From the NCBI GenBank assembly GCA_025774845.1, contig JALGZP010000019.1:1-37110 (forward strand): DNA of 37,110 bases, in the 5' to 3' direction. The stretch is from a bacterium. Lineage in GTDB: Bacteria > Arandabacterota > Arandabacteria > Arandabacterales > Arandabacteraceae. Of the stretch, positions 26,415 through 34,040 are shown piece by piece (within the stretch, counting starts at the first letter, position 1; each line of letters starts with the position of its first letter). Under the pieces are notes generated by a model. The model worked only from the letters and a program-made list of their open reading frames with translations. It was not told where the DNA came from and did not search any database. Position numbers and translations under genes: made by a program.

Positions 26415-27689
26415 CTACGGGCTTGAGGTTGTGGCTCCCTGCAAGGTTTCTGCGAGGTAGGGAGTATCAGGCAGAACGTCGGCCAGGTCTGCGAAGACGG
26501 CACACAGTGTGGGATCGAGTTCCGACGCGGATTTCTCTCTGATTATCTCCAGAGCCTGATCGCGCGAATACGGTTTCATCGCATCCGATCTTGCATTCGT
26601 CAGGTTGTCATAGATGTCGGCGATTCTGACCACCCTGCTTGTGAGATTCGGCCTTATCGCTTTATCTGTCTGCGGATAACCTGTTCGATCTATGTTCATA
26701 TGGTGACAGTAAGCCGCGACCATGGTGCCCAGCATTGCCTTATCAGGCTTCTTAATCTGGGCGAGGACCTGAACACCGGTCTCCGGATGCCGGCGGATCT
26801 GCTCCCAGTCGTATTCGGTAACATCTTCGAACTTGTTCACAATCTTGGGTGCCACACATCTCTTGCCAATGTCATGAAGGAGAGCGGCTATGCCTATCTC
26901 GCCCAGTACCGGCTTTGGAAGCCCTAACCTGTCTGCAAGAGCAACCGAGAGTACACAGACATTTACGGAGTGATGGTAGAGGTGCTCGTCGTAATCACCC
27001 ATGTGTGTGAGAGCCAGCGTGGACTTCTTATCTGCGATAACGCAGTTCACTACTGATTCAACGACACGCTTCACCTCACGCGCCTTCACTTCCGCCCCGG
27101 CAATACCGTACTCCACCGCCTGCCCGACAACATAGAGAGCCGACAAGAACGCCCGGTGGGCCATCTCCCGGTTGGACAGGAGCAGTTCGTTCCGTTCGTA
27201 GAACTCATCCAGCTCGGTCTTTCGCTCGGTTATCTTGATCCCGTTGATCTTCTCGAACTTGAGGAGACGCTTCATCTCCTGGAATGAATCTCTGCATGAG
27301 TCGTCGATCTGGGTGAGGGCCGCTGAGAAATCGCGGATGTCCACCGACCTGGCCGAATCATCGAGAATCACGGCTCTGATTCCGCTTGCTATCATGCGTT
27401 CAACGAAGTAATCGAATGTCTTCGCAGTGTTCGAGCCGGTATTCAGCCTGGCCTCCTGGAACAACACGCAATCGCTGATCACATCGAACCGAACGGTGTC
27501 ATTGTCTTCGAGCAGGCACTCGAGAATCGACCTGGCTGACCGCGCCGTCTGAACCGTTGTCTCGTCATCTTTGGCCTCAACCTCGGCATTCCGCATGAGG
27601 ACCTGCAGACGATCGAGAAGGTCCACCGCCATCCTATTCTCGGAGGGTTTGGTACTTCCGGTTCCTGTGCGCCGTCGTTCCCTTGTCAT
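26415..27689 (-). CDS. HD-GYP-like phosphohydrolase domain protein
   Basis: The 424-residue protein has an N-terminal module (about 20-150) and a C-terminal HD domain of HD-GYP type: HHSVNVCVLSVALADRLG, the metal-binding ALLHDIGK, HPETGVQVL, HHMNIDRTGYP and VVRIADIYDNLTNAR are in the canonical order. HD-GYP enzymes hydrolyse cyclic di-GMP or related dinucleotides. The GYP motif is slightly off the usual HHE-x-x-D-G-x-GYP, with HHMN and R for the first G, so activity is uncertain. The N-terminal module contains DYFVERMIASGIRAVIL and resembles the one in the upstream HEAT gene. The start at 27689 has TGAGGTGATTCG directly upstream, 4 nt after the HEAT stop. Confidence 0.87.
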   Translation of the reverse strand: MTRERRRTGTGSTKPSENRMAVDLLDRLQVLMRNAEVEAKDDETTVQTARSARSILECLLEDNDTVRFDVISDCVLFQEARLNTGSNTAKTFDYFVERMIASGIRAVILDDSARSVDIRDFSAALTQIDDSCRDSFQEMKRLLKFEKINGIKITERKTELDEFYERNELLLSNREMAHRAFLSALYVVGQAVEYGIAGAEVKAREVKRVVESVVNCVIADKKSTLALTHMGDYDEHLYHHSVNVCVLSVALADRLGLPKPVLGEIGIAALLHDIGKRCVAPKIVNKFEDVTEYDWEQIRRHPETGVQVLAQIKKPDKAMLGTMVAAYCHHMNIDRTGYPQTDKAIRPNLTSRVVRIADIYDNLTNARSDAMKPYSRDQALEIIREKSASELDPTLCAVFADLADVLPDTPYLAETLQGATTSSP

Positions 27690-27693
27690 CGAA

Positions 27694-29394
27694 TCACCTC
27701 AGGTCCTGACCTCGCTCAAGGCCGACGAGAGCGTCCGAGGCTGCGTGCCTCATCGGACCTCCCCCCTTGCCTGCGCAGGTTTTCAGCAACTGAACAGATT
27801 CATTATCACCTATCATCGCCAGGCCATACGCAGCACAGGCCCGGGTCTTTTTGTCCCAGCGATGCACCTTGCCATCGAGGATCGACCTTAGGAGCTCGAA
27901 ACTTCCACGGCCGAGCGAACCGTAAACCGTCATCATATCTTTTCTCTCATCGAGAGGTTTCTTTCTGAAGCTCTTGCCCTTGATGATGTCACGGAGAACT
28001 GAGCTTGCTGCGTTGCCACCAATGTCCCGGATTGCCGTCAGAGCGGCGGATCGCACAGGCTTCACCTTGTCATTGAGCTGGGTGCGAAGTATCTCGATGC
28101 CTTCCTGGCTCTTGATCCGTCCAAGGGCTCGTGCCAGTTCTTTCCTTACCCGTGGCTCCGAGTGGGTTAAAGCCTGCTGAAGCACGGGTATCATCTCCGG
28201 ACGGCCGGTCATACCCATTATCAGGACCATGTTTCTGACGACGTACCATCTTGAGTCAAGGATGTACTGCCTCATCCTTTCCTGATCTTCACGCCCGATT
28301 ATGGATATTGCCCGGCACAGGAGATATCTCACCGGTCTGTCGTCCGACTCGGCCAGAAGCTCACAGAGCGGGCCGACCGCAACAGGGTCCATCAATTCGA
28401 GGTAACTGAATATCTCCTCGACCCTTGATTCGGTCAGATGGTTGAAATGACTGGTGATCTGCATGATTCTCCGCTTCTCACCAAGTCTTCCGATATTGTC
28501 CAGTAGGATCGCACGCTTTTCAGCTGACAGGTCAGTCGCGCCATCAAATGATCTCAGCCCTGAAACGATTGAACATGCCGAGCTGAAATCACCGGAAGCC
28601 ACCAGCCACTCGCATGCGGTTCCGAGAAAGGCCGTGACTGCATCAAACATCTCATCGTTGTCGGCCATACCGGCGATTCTGAAGCAGATCTCGGTGCATC
28701 GTTTAAGAAGGACCTGTTCGTCTTCCTCCAGCATTTCATATACAAGTGTCTTTACGTCCGCTTTCCCTATTGCCTTCGGATCGGGGCCGTGTTCAGTCTC
28801 ACTCTGAGGCGGGGAGAGACCGAGCTCGTTGACAAAGAAATCCCTGCTCAGGACGACATCGCCATAGTCCCACCCGAGATCCGGTTTCGCAGAGCGGTTT
28901 ACCAGTCCTTCGATTCTTTCGCGAGCCCCGGCATCGAGATAGGTATCGACTGCACGATAGGTTATGTGGGTAAGGTCCTTCTCCCAGAGCATCGTGACGA
29001 GATCTGCCTGATGAGGATCGGCACCACGCGCATCGTGGACGGCACGCGTAAACGCTTCGATCTCATCGGCGGCAATTCCCGCCCTGAAAGTGATCAGCCG
29101 GATACCATCCCGGTAGAGCACGAAAGCGAGGCTATCGAGTTTCTCGGCACAGGAATAGACCACCTTCTCATCATAGACGAGAGCGTTCTCCTCGACGAGG
29201 AGTGTCAGGGAAGCGTTCTGCTGGAGAAACGGAGTCAACTGGGCCAGGCAGGCCCGGAGCGACTTGAGTATCTCAGGGTTTTCCGGCTTGTAGGCCCTCA
29301 TGTCCCTGAGCACCAGGGCGATCTGGTTGAGGATGGCCTCGACCTTGCTGGTCTGGGCCTTCTCAGTGCGATGTGGATTTATGTCTGTTTCCAT
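27694..29394 (-). CDS. HEAT-repeat protein, partner of the HD-GYP protein
   Basis: The 566-residue protein has an N-terminal module (about 20-125) with ENALVYDEKVVYSC and LAFVLYRDGIRLITF, a middle helical part, and a C-terminal array of HEAT-like helical repeats from about residue 320 (LCRAISIIGRED, RNMVLIMGMTGRPEMIPVL, RVRKELARALGRI, PVRSAALTAIRDIGG). HEAT arrays usually bind proteins. No enzymatic motif is seen. It is followed at 4 nt by the HD-GYP gene, and both share a similar N-terminal layout, so they probably function together. The start codon has no strong ribosome-binding site. Confidence 0.82.
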   Translation of the reverse strand: METDINPHRTEKAQTSKVEAILNQIALVLRDMRAYKPENPEILKSLRACLAQLTPFLQQNASLTLLVEENALVYDEKVVYSCAEKLDSLAFVLYRDGIRLITFRAGIAADEIEAFTRAVHDARGADPHQADLVTMLWEKDLTHITYRAVDTYLDAGARERIEGLVNRSAKPDLGWDYGDVVLSRDFFVNELGLSPPQSETEHGPDPKAIGKADVKTLVYEMLEEDEQVLLKRCTEICFRIAGMADNDEMFDAVTAFLGTACEWLVASGDFSSACSIVSGLRSFDGATDLSAEKRAILLDNIGRLGEKRRIMQITSHFNHLTESRVEEIFSYLELMDPVAVGPLCELLAESDDRPVRYLLCRAISIIGREDQERMRQYILDSRWYVVRNMVLIMGMTGRPEMIPVLQQALTHSEPRVRKELARALGRIKSQEGIEILRTQLNDKVKPVRSAALTAIRDIGGNAASSVLRDIIKGKSFRKKPLDERKDMMTVYGSLGRGSFELLRSILDGKVHRWDKKTRACAAYGLAMIGDNESVQLLKTCAGKGGGPMRHAASDALVGLERGQDLR

Positions 29395-29496
29395 AGTAGA
29401 CGCGCCAGCCTCGCAGTCGACCGGTTCCCTACTTTGATATCGGCATGGAAAGCGCGAGGTTTAGCCTGGGGCGCGACGGACGTTTATTCTGTACCT

Positions 29497-31020
29497 TCAG
29501 CTCACTTGTTCAATCTGCTTGATAAGGTTGAAGAAGATGAAATGATGGAAGGGTAAGAAGATGAACCAGTATAGTCTTCCAACCAGACCGGCGGTGCTGT
29601 AATACGCTGTTACGGACAGGGCCCTGCATGTGCCCTGGTTTTCGATTCTGAACTCGAGCCATGCCATGCCGGGAAGTCTCATCTCAGCCCTCAGAAGAAG
29701 CCTTCTGTCGGCCTGGAGGTCTTCAACCCGCCAGAAATCAATGACGTCATCGATTTTCAGACTCTGAAGACGTCTTCTGCCGCGAGCCGATCCAACACCA
29801 AGGAGGATCCGGTCAACACCTCCCCTCAATCGCCACATCCAATTGCCGTGAAACCATCCCTCTTTGCCTCCAATCCTGCAGATGGACTTGAAGAGTGAGG
29901 ACGCATCCTTCTCTGTGGTGAGTGAATAGGTGGTCCTGTACCGGGGAGATTGCTTGAGCTCGTGAAGCCGTGGTACCAATTCATGAGATGGCGGATAGGC
30001 GTCCGACCAGCGAGTGTGCACCGCGTCAATGGCCTCCCGGACTAACGCCTTTTCTATCGCGTCCCGGTAACCCAACGGCTCAAACGGCAGAAATGTCCTG
30101 ATTGTATTGTTCCGGCAGATGACATCGTTTTTCAATCCTTCGATCAGGCACCGGGCTATCTGCCCCGGGACCGGTGTAAGGAGACTCGCCGTATAGGCAT
30201 ATAACCGAATGTCGGAGAAGAAGAAAGGTATGAAGAATCTTCGCTTGTGAAGAACATCAGCCATTATCTCCAGCATCTCCTGATAACTCAAGATGTCGGG
30301 TCCACCTATGTCAAAGGAGCCCCCGGATGTTTCCGGTTTCTCTAAGACACCGACAAGATACTTGACGACATCGCGGATGGCTATTGGCTGGCACTTGCTC
30401 CTGGCCCACTTCGGAATCAGGAGAACCGGAAGCTTCTCGACGAGATGCTTGATGATCTCATAGGAAGCACTTCCGGATCCAATGATAACCGCGGCCCTTA
30501 GAACAGTCACCGGAACGGCTCCGCGTGTCAACTCCCGTGACACTTTAATCCGGCTCGCCAGGTGGTCTGACAGATCGGTCCTGACATCGCCAAGACCTCC
30601 AAGATAGACAATCCGTTTGACCTGTTTCTCCTCAGCGATCATTCTGAAGTTGCGGGCCGCCAACATGTCTGCGGCCGCGAATCGCTTGCGTCCCAGCAGC
30701 ATCGAGTGGATCAGATAATAGGCGACACTGATGCCGTCGAGCGCGCTCCTGAGGCTCTTTCTCTTCAGAGCGTCCGCCACTATGATCTCCACACCGGGCC
30801 AGAGCTCCTGGTATGCGGGGGAGGGTGCTCTTACCATGATCCTGACCTGGTAGCCCCTGGCCAGCAGTTCAGGAACCAACCGCCCCCCGATGTAACCAGA
30901 TGCACCTGTCACGAGGATCTTGCCTTTTGCCGGAATGGCCTCGGTCGGTAGGTCGCTGCACCACAATTCCCCGTTGCTCCCGGCGGGATCAAGCGAGTGA
31001 CCGTTAGAAGAATGAGACAT
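29497..31020 (-). CDS. NAD(P)-binding SDR protein with C-terminal DUF2867 domain
   Basis: From the ATG at 31020 the protein has 507 residues. An atypical short-chain-dehydrogenase Rossmann domain begins near residue 33 (KILVTGASGYIGGRLVPELL), with RIMVRAP, VEIIVADAL and YYLIHSM following, the NmrA-like pattern. From about residue 340 a DUF2867-like domain follows (WRVEDLQADRRLLLRAEMRL, MAWLEFRIENQG, YSTAGLVGRLYWFIFLPFHH), with an amphipathic or membrane-touching C-terminus. The substrate is unknown. The frame is open to 31056 but the ATG at 31020 has GGGAACG upstream and lies behind a promoter at 31107-31135. Confidence 0.88.
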   Translation of the reverse strand: MSHSSNGHSLDPAGSNGELWCSDLPTEAIPAKGKILVTGASGYIGGRLVPELLARGYQVRIMVRAPSPAYQELWPGVEIIVADALKRKSLRSALDGISVAYYLIHSMLLGRKRFAAADMLAARNFRMIAEEKQVKRIVYLGGLGDVRTDLSDHLASRIKVSRELTRGAVPVTVLRAAVIIGSGSASYEIIKHLVEKLPVLLIPKWARSKCQPIAIRDVVKYLVGVLEKPETSGGSFDIGGPDILSYQEMLEIMADVLHKRRFFIPFFFSDIRLYAYTASLLTPVPGQIARCLIEGLKNDVICRNNTIRTFLPFEPLGYRDAIEKALVREAIDAVHTRWSDAYPPSHELVPRLHELKQSPRYRTTYSLTTEKDASSLFKSICRIGGKEGWFHGNWMWRLRGGVDRILLGVGSARGRRRLQSLKIDDVIDFWRVEDLQADRRLLLRAEMRLPGMAWLEFRIENQGTCRALSVTAYYSTAGLVGRLYWFIFLPFHHFIFFNLIKQIEQVS

Positions 31021-31106
31021 TCGATTCGTTCCCGTTGGTTGTGGCCGACCAGTCACGCATCCCTAGATCGGCCCATAGAGCCCACCGTCCCACGGATTTT
31101 TCGAGG

Positions 31107-31135
31107 AGCTTACATGGCGGCTCAGTCCATGTCAA
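31107..31135 (-). promoter_or_regulatory. Promoter for the SDR/DUF2867 gene
   Basis: Minus strand TTGACA (31135-31130), 17-nt spacer, TAAGCT (31112-31107). Perfect -35, three of six in the -10. It is divergent from the plus-strand promoter at 31162-31190, the two -35 elements being about 26 nt apart, so shared regulation is possible. Confidence 0.5.
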
Positions 31136-31161
31136 TGCTTGCCCGCGACGTCCGCGCATCG

Positions 31162-31190
31162 TTGACTTTGCCTTCCTTCTAACTTAACAT
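31162..31190 (+). promoter_or_regulatory. Promoter for the DUF362/radical-SAM operon
   Basis: TTGACT (31162-31167), 17-nt spacer, TAACAT (31185-31190), followed by an AT-rich start region and a leader of about 12 nt with AGGGG before the ATG at 31210. Five of six in the -35 and four of six in the -10. Confidence 0.6.
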
Positions 31191-31209
31191 TTATTCAGGG
31201 GTTGATGAG

Positions 31210-32217
31210 ATGGGTATGACAAGAAGGCGTTTTCTGACCGATCTGGCGGCCCTGTCCGCGTGTTTCCCCCTTTCAACGGGTCTGACGAGTAACCTTCTCG
31301 CCGGGGGTGGAGATGCATCCTCCGGTAAGATGTCGAAGGTCGTGGTGGTGAGGGATGCCGGGGTTCTCAAGGACGGTCAGCCGCTTCCCGACGTGGTATC
31401 TTCAATGCTCGAGCAGGGCCTGGAGAATCTGTTTGGCTGCGATGCCGTCGAGGCGGTAAGAGGTATCTTCGGCAACATAGAGCAGGTTGGTATCAAGATA
31501 AACTGCCTCGGTGGAAGACCGCTTGCGACCAGGAAAGAAGTGACCTACGCACTTGCAGATCTTATCGCGAATCGGACCGGAAACGATTACCGCGTTACAA
31601 TCTGGGACAGGAGTGAAAGAGAGCTTCGCGGGGCGGGCTATGAGGTTGCGACGAAGGGACAGATCCGTTGCCTCGCTACCGATTCAAGGGGGATTGGCTA
31701 CGAGCGTTCTATCCGCGAATCGGGTAATGTTGGATCGAAGTTCAGCAGGCTGCTTACAGAGCATTGTGATGCTGTGATAAGCCTGGCCGTATTGAAAGAC
31801 CATGGAATCGCCGGTATATCGGGCTGTATGAAGAACTTCTATGGCGCCATACACAACCCTAATAAGTACCATCCGAATGGGTGTGATCCGTACGTCGCCG
31901 ATCTCTTCCGGTCGGATGTAATCACAACGAAGCACAGGCTGTCGATAGTCGATGGGCTTGTCGGGATATACAGCGGGGGCCCCGGGTACAAACCCCGGTA
32001 CAGGTGGGAATTCAAGGGCCTGATCATCGGGACGGATCCGGTTGCAGTGGATCGGATCTGCCTTGAGCTCATCGAGGAGAAAAGAAAGCAAATGGGTAAA
32101 CCGCCCTTGAAGGACGACGGAAGATTTCCACAGTACATTTTCACAGCAGGTTCCAGCGGAATCGGCTGCAGTGACATCTCGGACATCGATCTTATCGAGA
32201 TCACAAGGAAGGTGTAG
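31210..32217 (+). CDS. DUF362 protein with Tat signal peptide
   Basis: The 335-residue protein starts MGMTRRRFLTDLAALSACFP, a twin-arginine export signal (RRRFL followed by a hydrophobic stretch to about residue 30). The rest matches the DUF362 pattern: VGIKINCLGG, LKDHGIAGISGCMKNFYGAI, NGCDPYVADLF, LSIVDGLVGIYSGGPGY, and the late GTDPVAVDRICLELIEE. DUF362 proteins often accompany iron-sulfur redox genes, but their reaction is unproven. It is exported if the Tat signal works. AGGGG before the ATG supports the start. One nucleotide separates it from the radical-SAM gene, which also has a Tat signal. Confidence 0.88.
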   Translation: MGMTRRRFLTDLAALSACFPLSTGLTSNLLAGGGDASSGKMSKVVVVRDAGVLKDGQPLPDVVSSMLEQGLENLFGCDAVEAVRGIFGNIEQVGIKINCLGGRPLATRKEVTYALADLIANRTGNDYRVTIWDRSERELRGAGYEVATKGQIRCLATDSRGIGYERSIRESGNVGSKFSRLLTEHCDAVISLAVLKDHGIAGISGCMKNFYGAIHNPNKYHPNGCDPYVADLFRSDVITTKHRLSIVDGLVGIYSGGPGYKPRYRWEFKGLIIGTDPVAVDRICLELIEEKRKQMGKPPLKDDGRFPQYIFTAGSSGIGCSDISDIDLIEITRKV

Positions 32218-32218
32218 G

Positions 32219-33331
32219 ATGAGAAGACGCCGGTTCCTCCGGACACTTTGCATGGGGACGTGTGGTGTGCTGGGAAGCGGGCTTGCCCCGCACACAGTCC
32301 TTGCTCAAGGTGAACAATTCCACAAGGAGGCGATGTTCTTCGAGAAGTTGTCTGACCAGAGGATCCGTTGCCTGGTGTGCCCCAGAGAGTGCATGGTTGA
32401 TGACTTCGAAAGGGGATACTGTGGAGTCAGAGAGAACATCGGGGGCAACTACTACTCGGTGGTCTACGGAAGGGTGTGTGCATATCACGTAGATCCTATA
32501 GAGAAGAAGCCACTTTTTCATTTCCTTCCGGGTACGACAGCTTTTTCAATCGCAACCGTGGGATGCAATATGGAGTGTAAGTTCTGTCAGAACTGGGAAA
32601 TATCGCAGGAGAGGCCTGAGAACGTGGACGCTACGGACATTCCACCCGGGAAGATTGCGGAAGCAGCCGGCAGATACGGTTCTTCCACGATTGCCTACAC
32701 CTACACGGAACCGACGGTTTTCTATGAGTATATGATTGACAGTGCAACTGAAGGCCACCTCAAAGGCATCAGGAGCGTGGTGATTACCGCCGGCTATATC
32801 AAACGCGAACCGCTCGAGAGGCTTGCCGGCGAGGTGGATGCGATAAAGATCGATCTCAAGGCCTACAGCGAGGATTTCTACGAGAAGATGTGCTCATCCA
32901 GTCTTCAGCCTGTTCTGGATGCAATAGTCGTGGCGCGAGAAAGTGGAGTCTGGCTTGAGATTGTCTACCTTGTCATCCCTACGCTCAATGATGACGAGGG
33001 GCAGATTGACCTTATGTGCAGGTGGCTGCTCGACCACGTTGGTGATGATGTTCCTATACACTTCACGCGTTTTTATCCCACCTATAGACTGAAAAACCTG
33101 CCTGGGACACCTGTGACTTCGGTGGAACGGGCCCGTCAGGTGGCCCTGGCAAGAGGAATGAAATATGTATACGTTGGTAACGTCCCCGCCGGTCACCCGG
33201 GGGAGTCTACCTACTGTCCCCACTGCGGTCACGTTGTGGTTAAGAGAACAGGCTACACGGTCCTTTCAATTGACCTTGATGAAGGTAAGTGCCCGGCCTG
33301 TGGTACTGCCATCCCCGGGGTATGGACCTAG
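32219..33331 (+). CDS. AmrS-like radical-SAM protein with N-terminal Tat signal
   Basis: From the ATG at 32219 the product is 370 residues. It starts MRRRRFLRTLCMGTCGVLGS, a twin-arginine signal. Then come an N-terminal cysteine region (CLVCPRECMVDDFERGYCGV), the radical-SAM cluster motif C-x3-C-x2-C in GCNMECKFCQNWE, TEPTVFYEYM, and an AmmeMemoRadiSam-type core with YPTYRL. A C-terminal CPHCGHVV...CPACG ribbon ends the protein. The family resembles pyruvate-formate-lyase activases in naming only; the substrate is unknown. A Tat signal is odd for an enzyme that needs SAM and reductant. The one-nucleotide gap to the DUF362 gene decides the start; a longer frame from 32171 is rejected. Confidence 0.9.
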   Translation: MRRRRFLRTLCMGTCGVLGSGLAPHTVLAQGEQFHKEAMFFEKLSDQRIRCLVCPRECMVDDFERGYCGVRENIGGNYYSVVYGRVCAYHVDPIEKKPLFHFLPGTTAFSIATVGCNMECKFCQNWEISQERPENVDATDIPPGKIAEAAGRYGSSTIAYTYTEPTVFYEYMIDSATEGHLKGIRSVVITAGYIKREPLERLAGEVDAIKIDLKAYSEDFYEKMCSSSLQPVLDAIVVARESGVWLEIVYLVIPTLNDDEGQIDLMCRWLLDHVGDDVPIHFTRFYPTYRLKNLPGTPVTSVERARQVALARGMKYVYVGNVPAGHPGESTYCPHCGHVVVKRTGYTVLSIDLDEGKCPACGTAIPGVWT

Positions 33332-33382
33332 CCCCCCGGGGCAGACTGAGGGCCGAACCTTTCAACCTGATACACTGTCCAC

Positions 33383-33411
33383 TTGACTATATCTATAGTA
33401 TATGCTACATA
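33383..33411 (+). promoter_or_regulatory. Possible promoter of the cNMP-fold gene
   Basis: TTGACT (33383-33388), 17-nt spacer, TACATA (33406-33411). The -10 is weak, and TATACT at 33410-33415 is a better hexamer with too long a spacer. Both -10 candidates lie inside the perfect inverted repeat at 33393-33419. Confidence 0.4.
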
Positions 33412-33419
33412 TACTATAG
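33393..33419 (+). repeat. Perfect 12-bp inverted repeat with 3-nt spacer, operator-like
   Basis: CTATAGTATATG (33393-33404) and CATATACTATAG (33408-33419) are exact reverse complements separated by CTA. The site is AT-rich in a GC-rich surrounding and lies between a TTGACT box and the cNMP-fold gene, which begins at 33506. It looks like a dyad operator; it lacks a GC-rich stem and U-tract expected for a terminator. Confidence 0.7.
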
Positions 33420-33505
33420 TACATGCGCATTATGTCCTACCTGGCTGGGGCAGTCTCCCGGCCGTGGTAGACAAGGGGAATGAATCTTACCGAGGAGGTG
33501 GGAGT

Positions 33506-33973
33506 ATGGTCGTAGCAGACGTGCTGAAAGATGTCGCCATATTCAAGGATGTGGCTGAGTATGAGTTGGAGAACATTGCAAAACTAGCCCAAGAGAAGAC
33601 CTACGAATCCGGCCAGAGGATTTTCTCCGAAGGTGCCCTGGCTCAGAGGATGTACATTCTCCTCGACGGGGAGGTGGAGATTCGAATACGGCCGAATAGC
33701 AAGTCCGAGCAGATGACTGTCGAGACCATCAGGAAGGGAGAGATCTTCGGATGGTCTGCTCTTACCCAACCCTACAGCCTCAGTGCTGCTGCATGGGTTA
33801 CAGAGAAGGCTACAGTCCTTGAAATGAGCGGAGACACGCTGAGAGACCTGTTCAAGAAGAACAGCCACATAGGTTATCTCGTTATGACGGAGGTGGCTTC
33901 AGTTATCTCCTCAAGACTGAAGCGTGTCAGGGAAAGAATGCTCGAACTCCTGCACAGCAAGGCAACAGACTGA
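33506..33973 (+). CDS. Single-domain cyclic-nucleotide-binding-fold protein
   Basis: From the ATG at 33506 the protein has 155 residues, a cNMP-binding beta-barrel (about 10-120) with EYELENIAKLAQEKTYESGQ, IFSEGALAQRMYILLDGEVE and KGEIFGWSALTQPYSLSAAA, then a helical tail (VISSRLKRVRERMLELLH). There is no helix-turn-helix, so it is not a CRP-type regulator by itself. The phosphate-binding cassette lacks the usual arginine after the serine (SLSAAAWV instead of R-[ST]-A), so cyclic-nucleotide binding is doubtful. GAGGAGGTGGGAGT before the ATG decides the start over an upstream ATG at 33383. A perfect inverted repeat precedes it. Confidence 0.85.
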   Translation: MVVADVLKDVAIFKDVAEYELENIAKLAQEKTYESGQRIFSEGALAQRMYILLDGEVEIRIRPNSKSEQMTVETIRKGEIFGWSALTQPYSLSAAAWVTEKATVLEMSGDTLRDLFKKNSHIGYLVMTEVASVISSRLKRVRERMLELLHSKATD

Positions 33974-34040
33974 TAGACCAGAACCGGCACCTTACGATCT
34001 CGAGGGGTCCAGCCTGACAGGGACGAACTCGCGCGTCGGG

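Noticed and set aside
32171-32218. Longer radical-SAM frame starting inside the DUF362 gene
   Set aside because: It would overlap the conserved end of DUF362 and put sequence in front of a regular Tat signal.
33312-33346. CCCCGGGG repeats around the end of the radical-SAM gene as a terminator
   Set aside because: The two copies are self-complementary but lie partly in coding sequence with no U-tract, so a simple hairpin reading is ambiguous.
33393-33419. The palindrome as a terminator for the radical-SAM gene
   Set aside because: The stem is AT-rich, no U-tract follows, and it lies about 60 nt beyond the stop and next to a promoter-like TTGACT.
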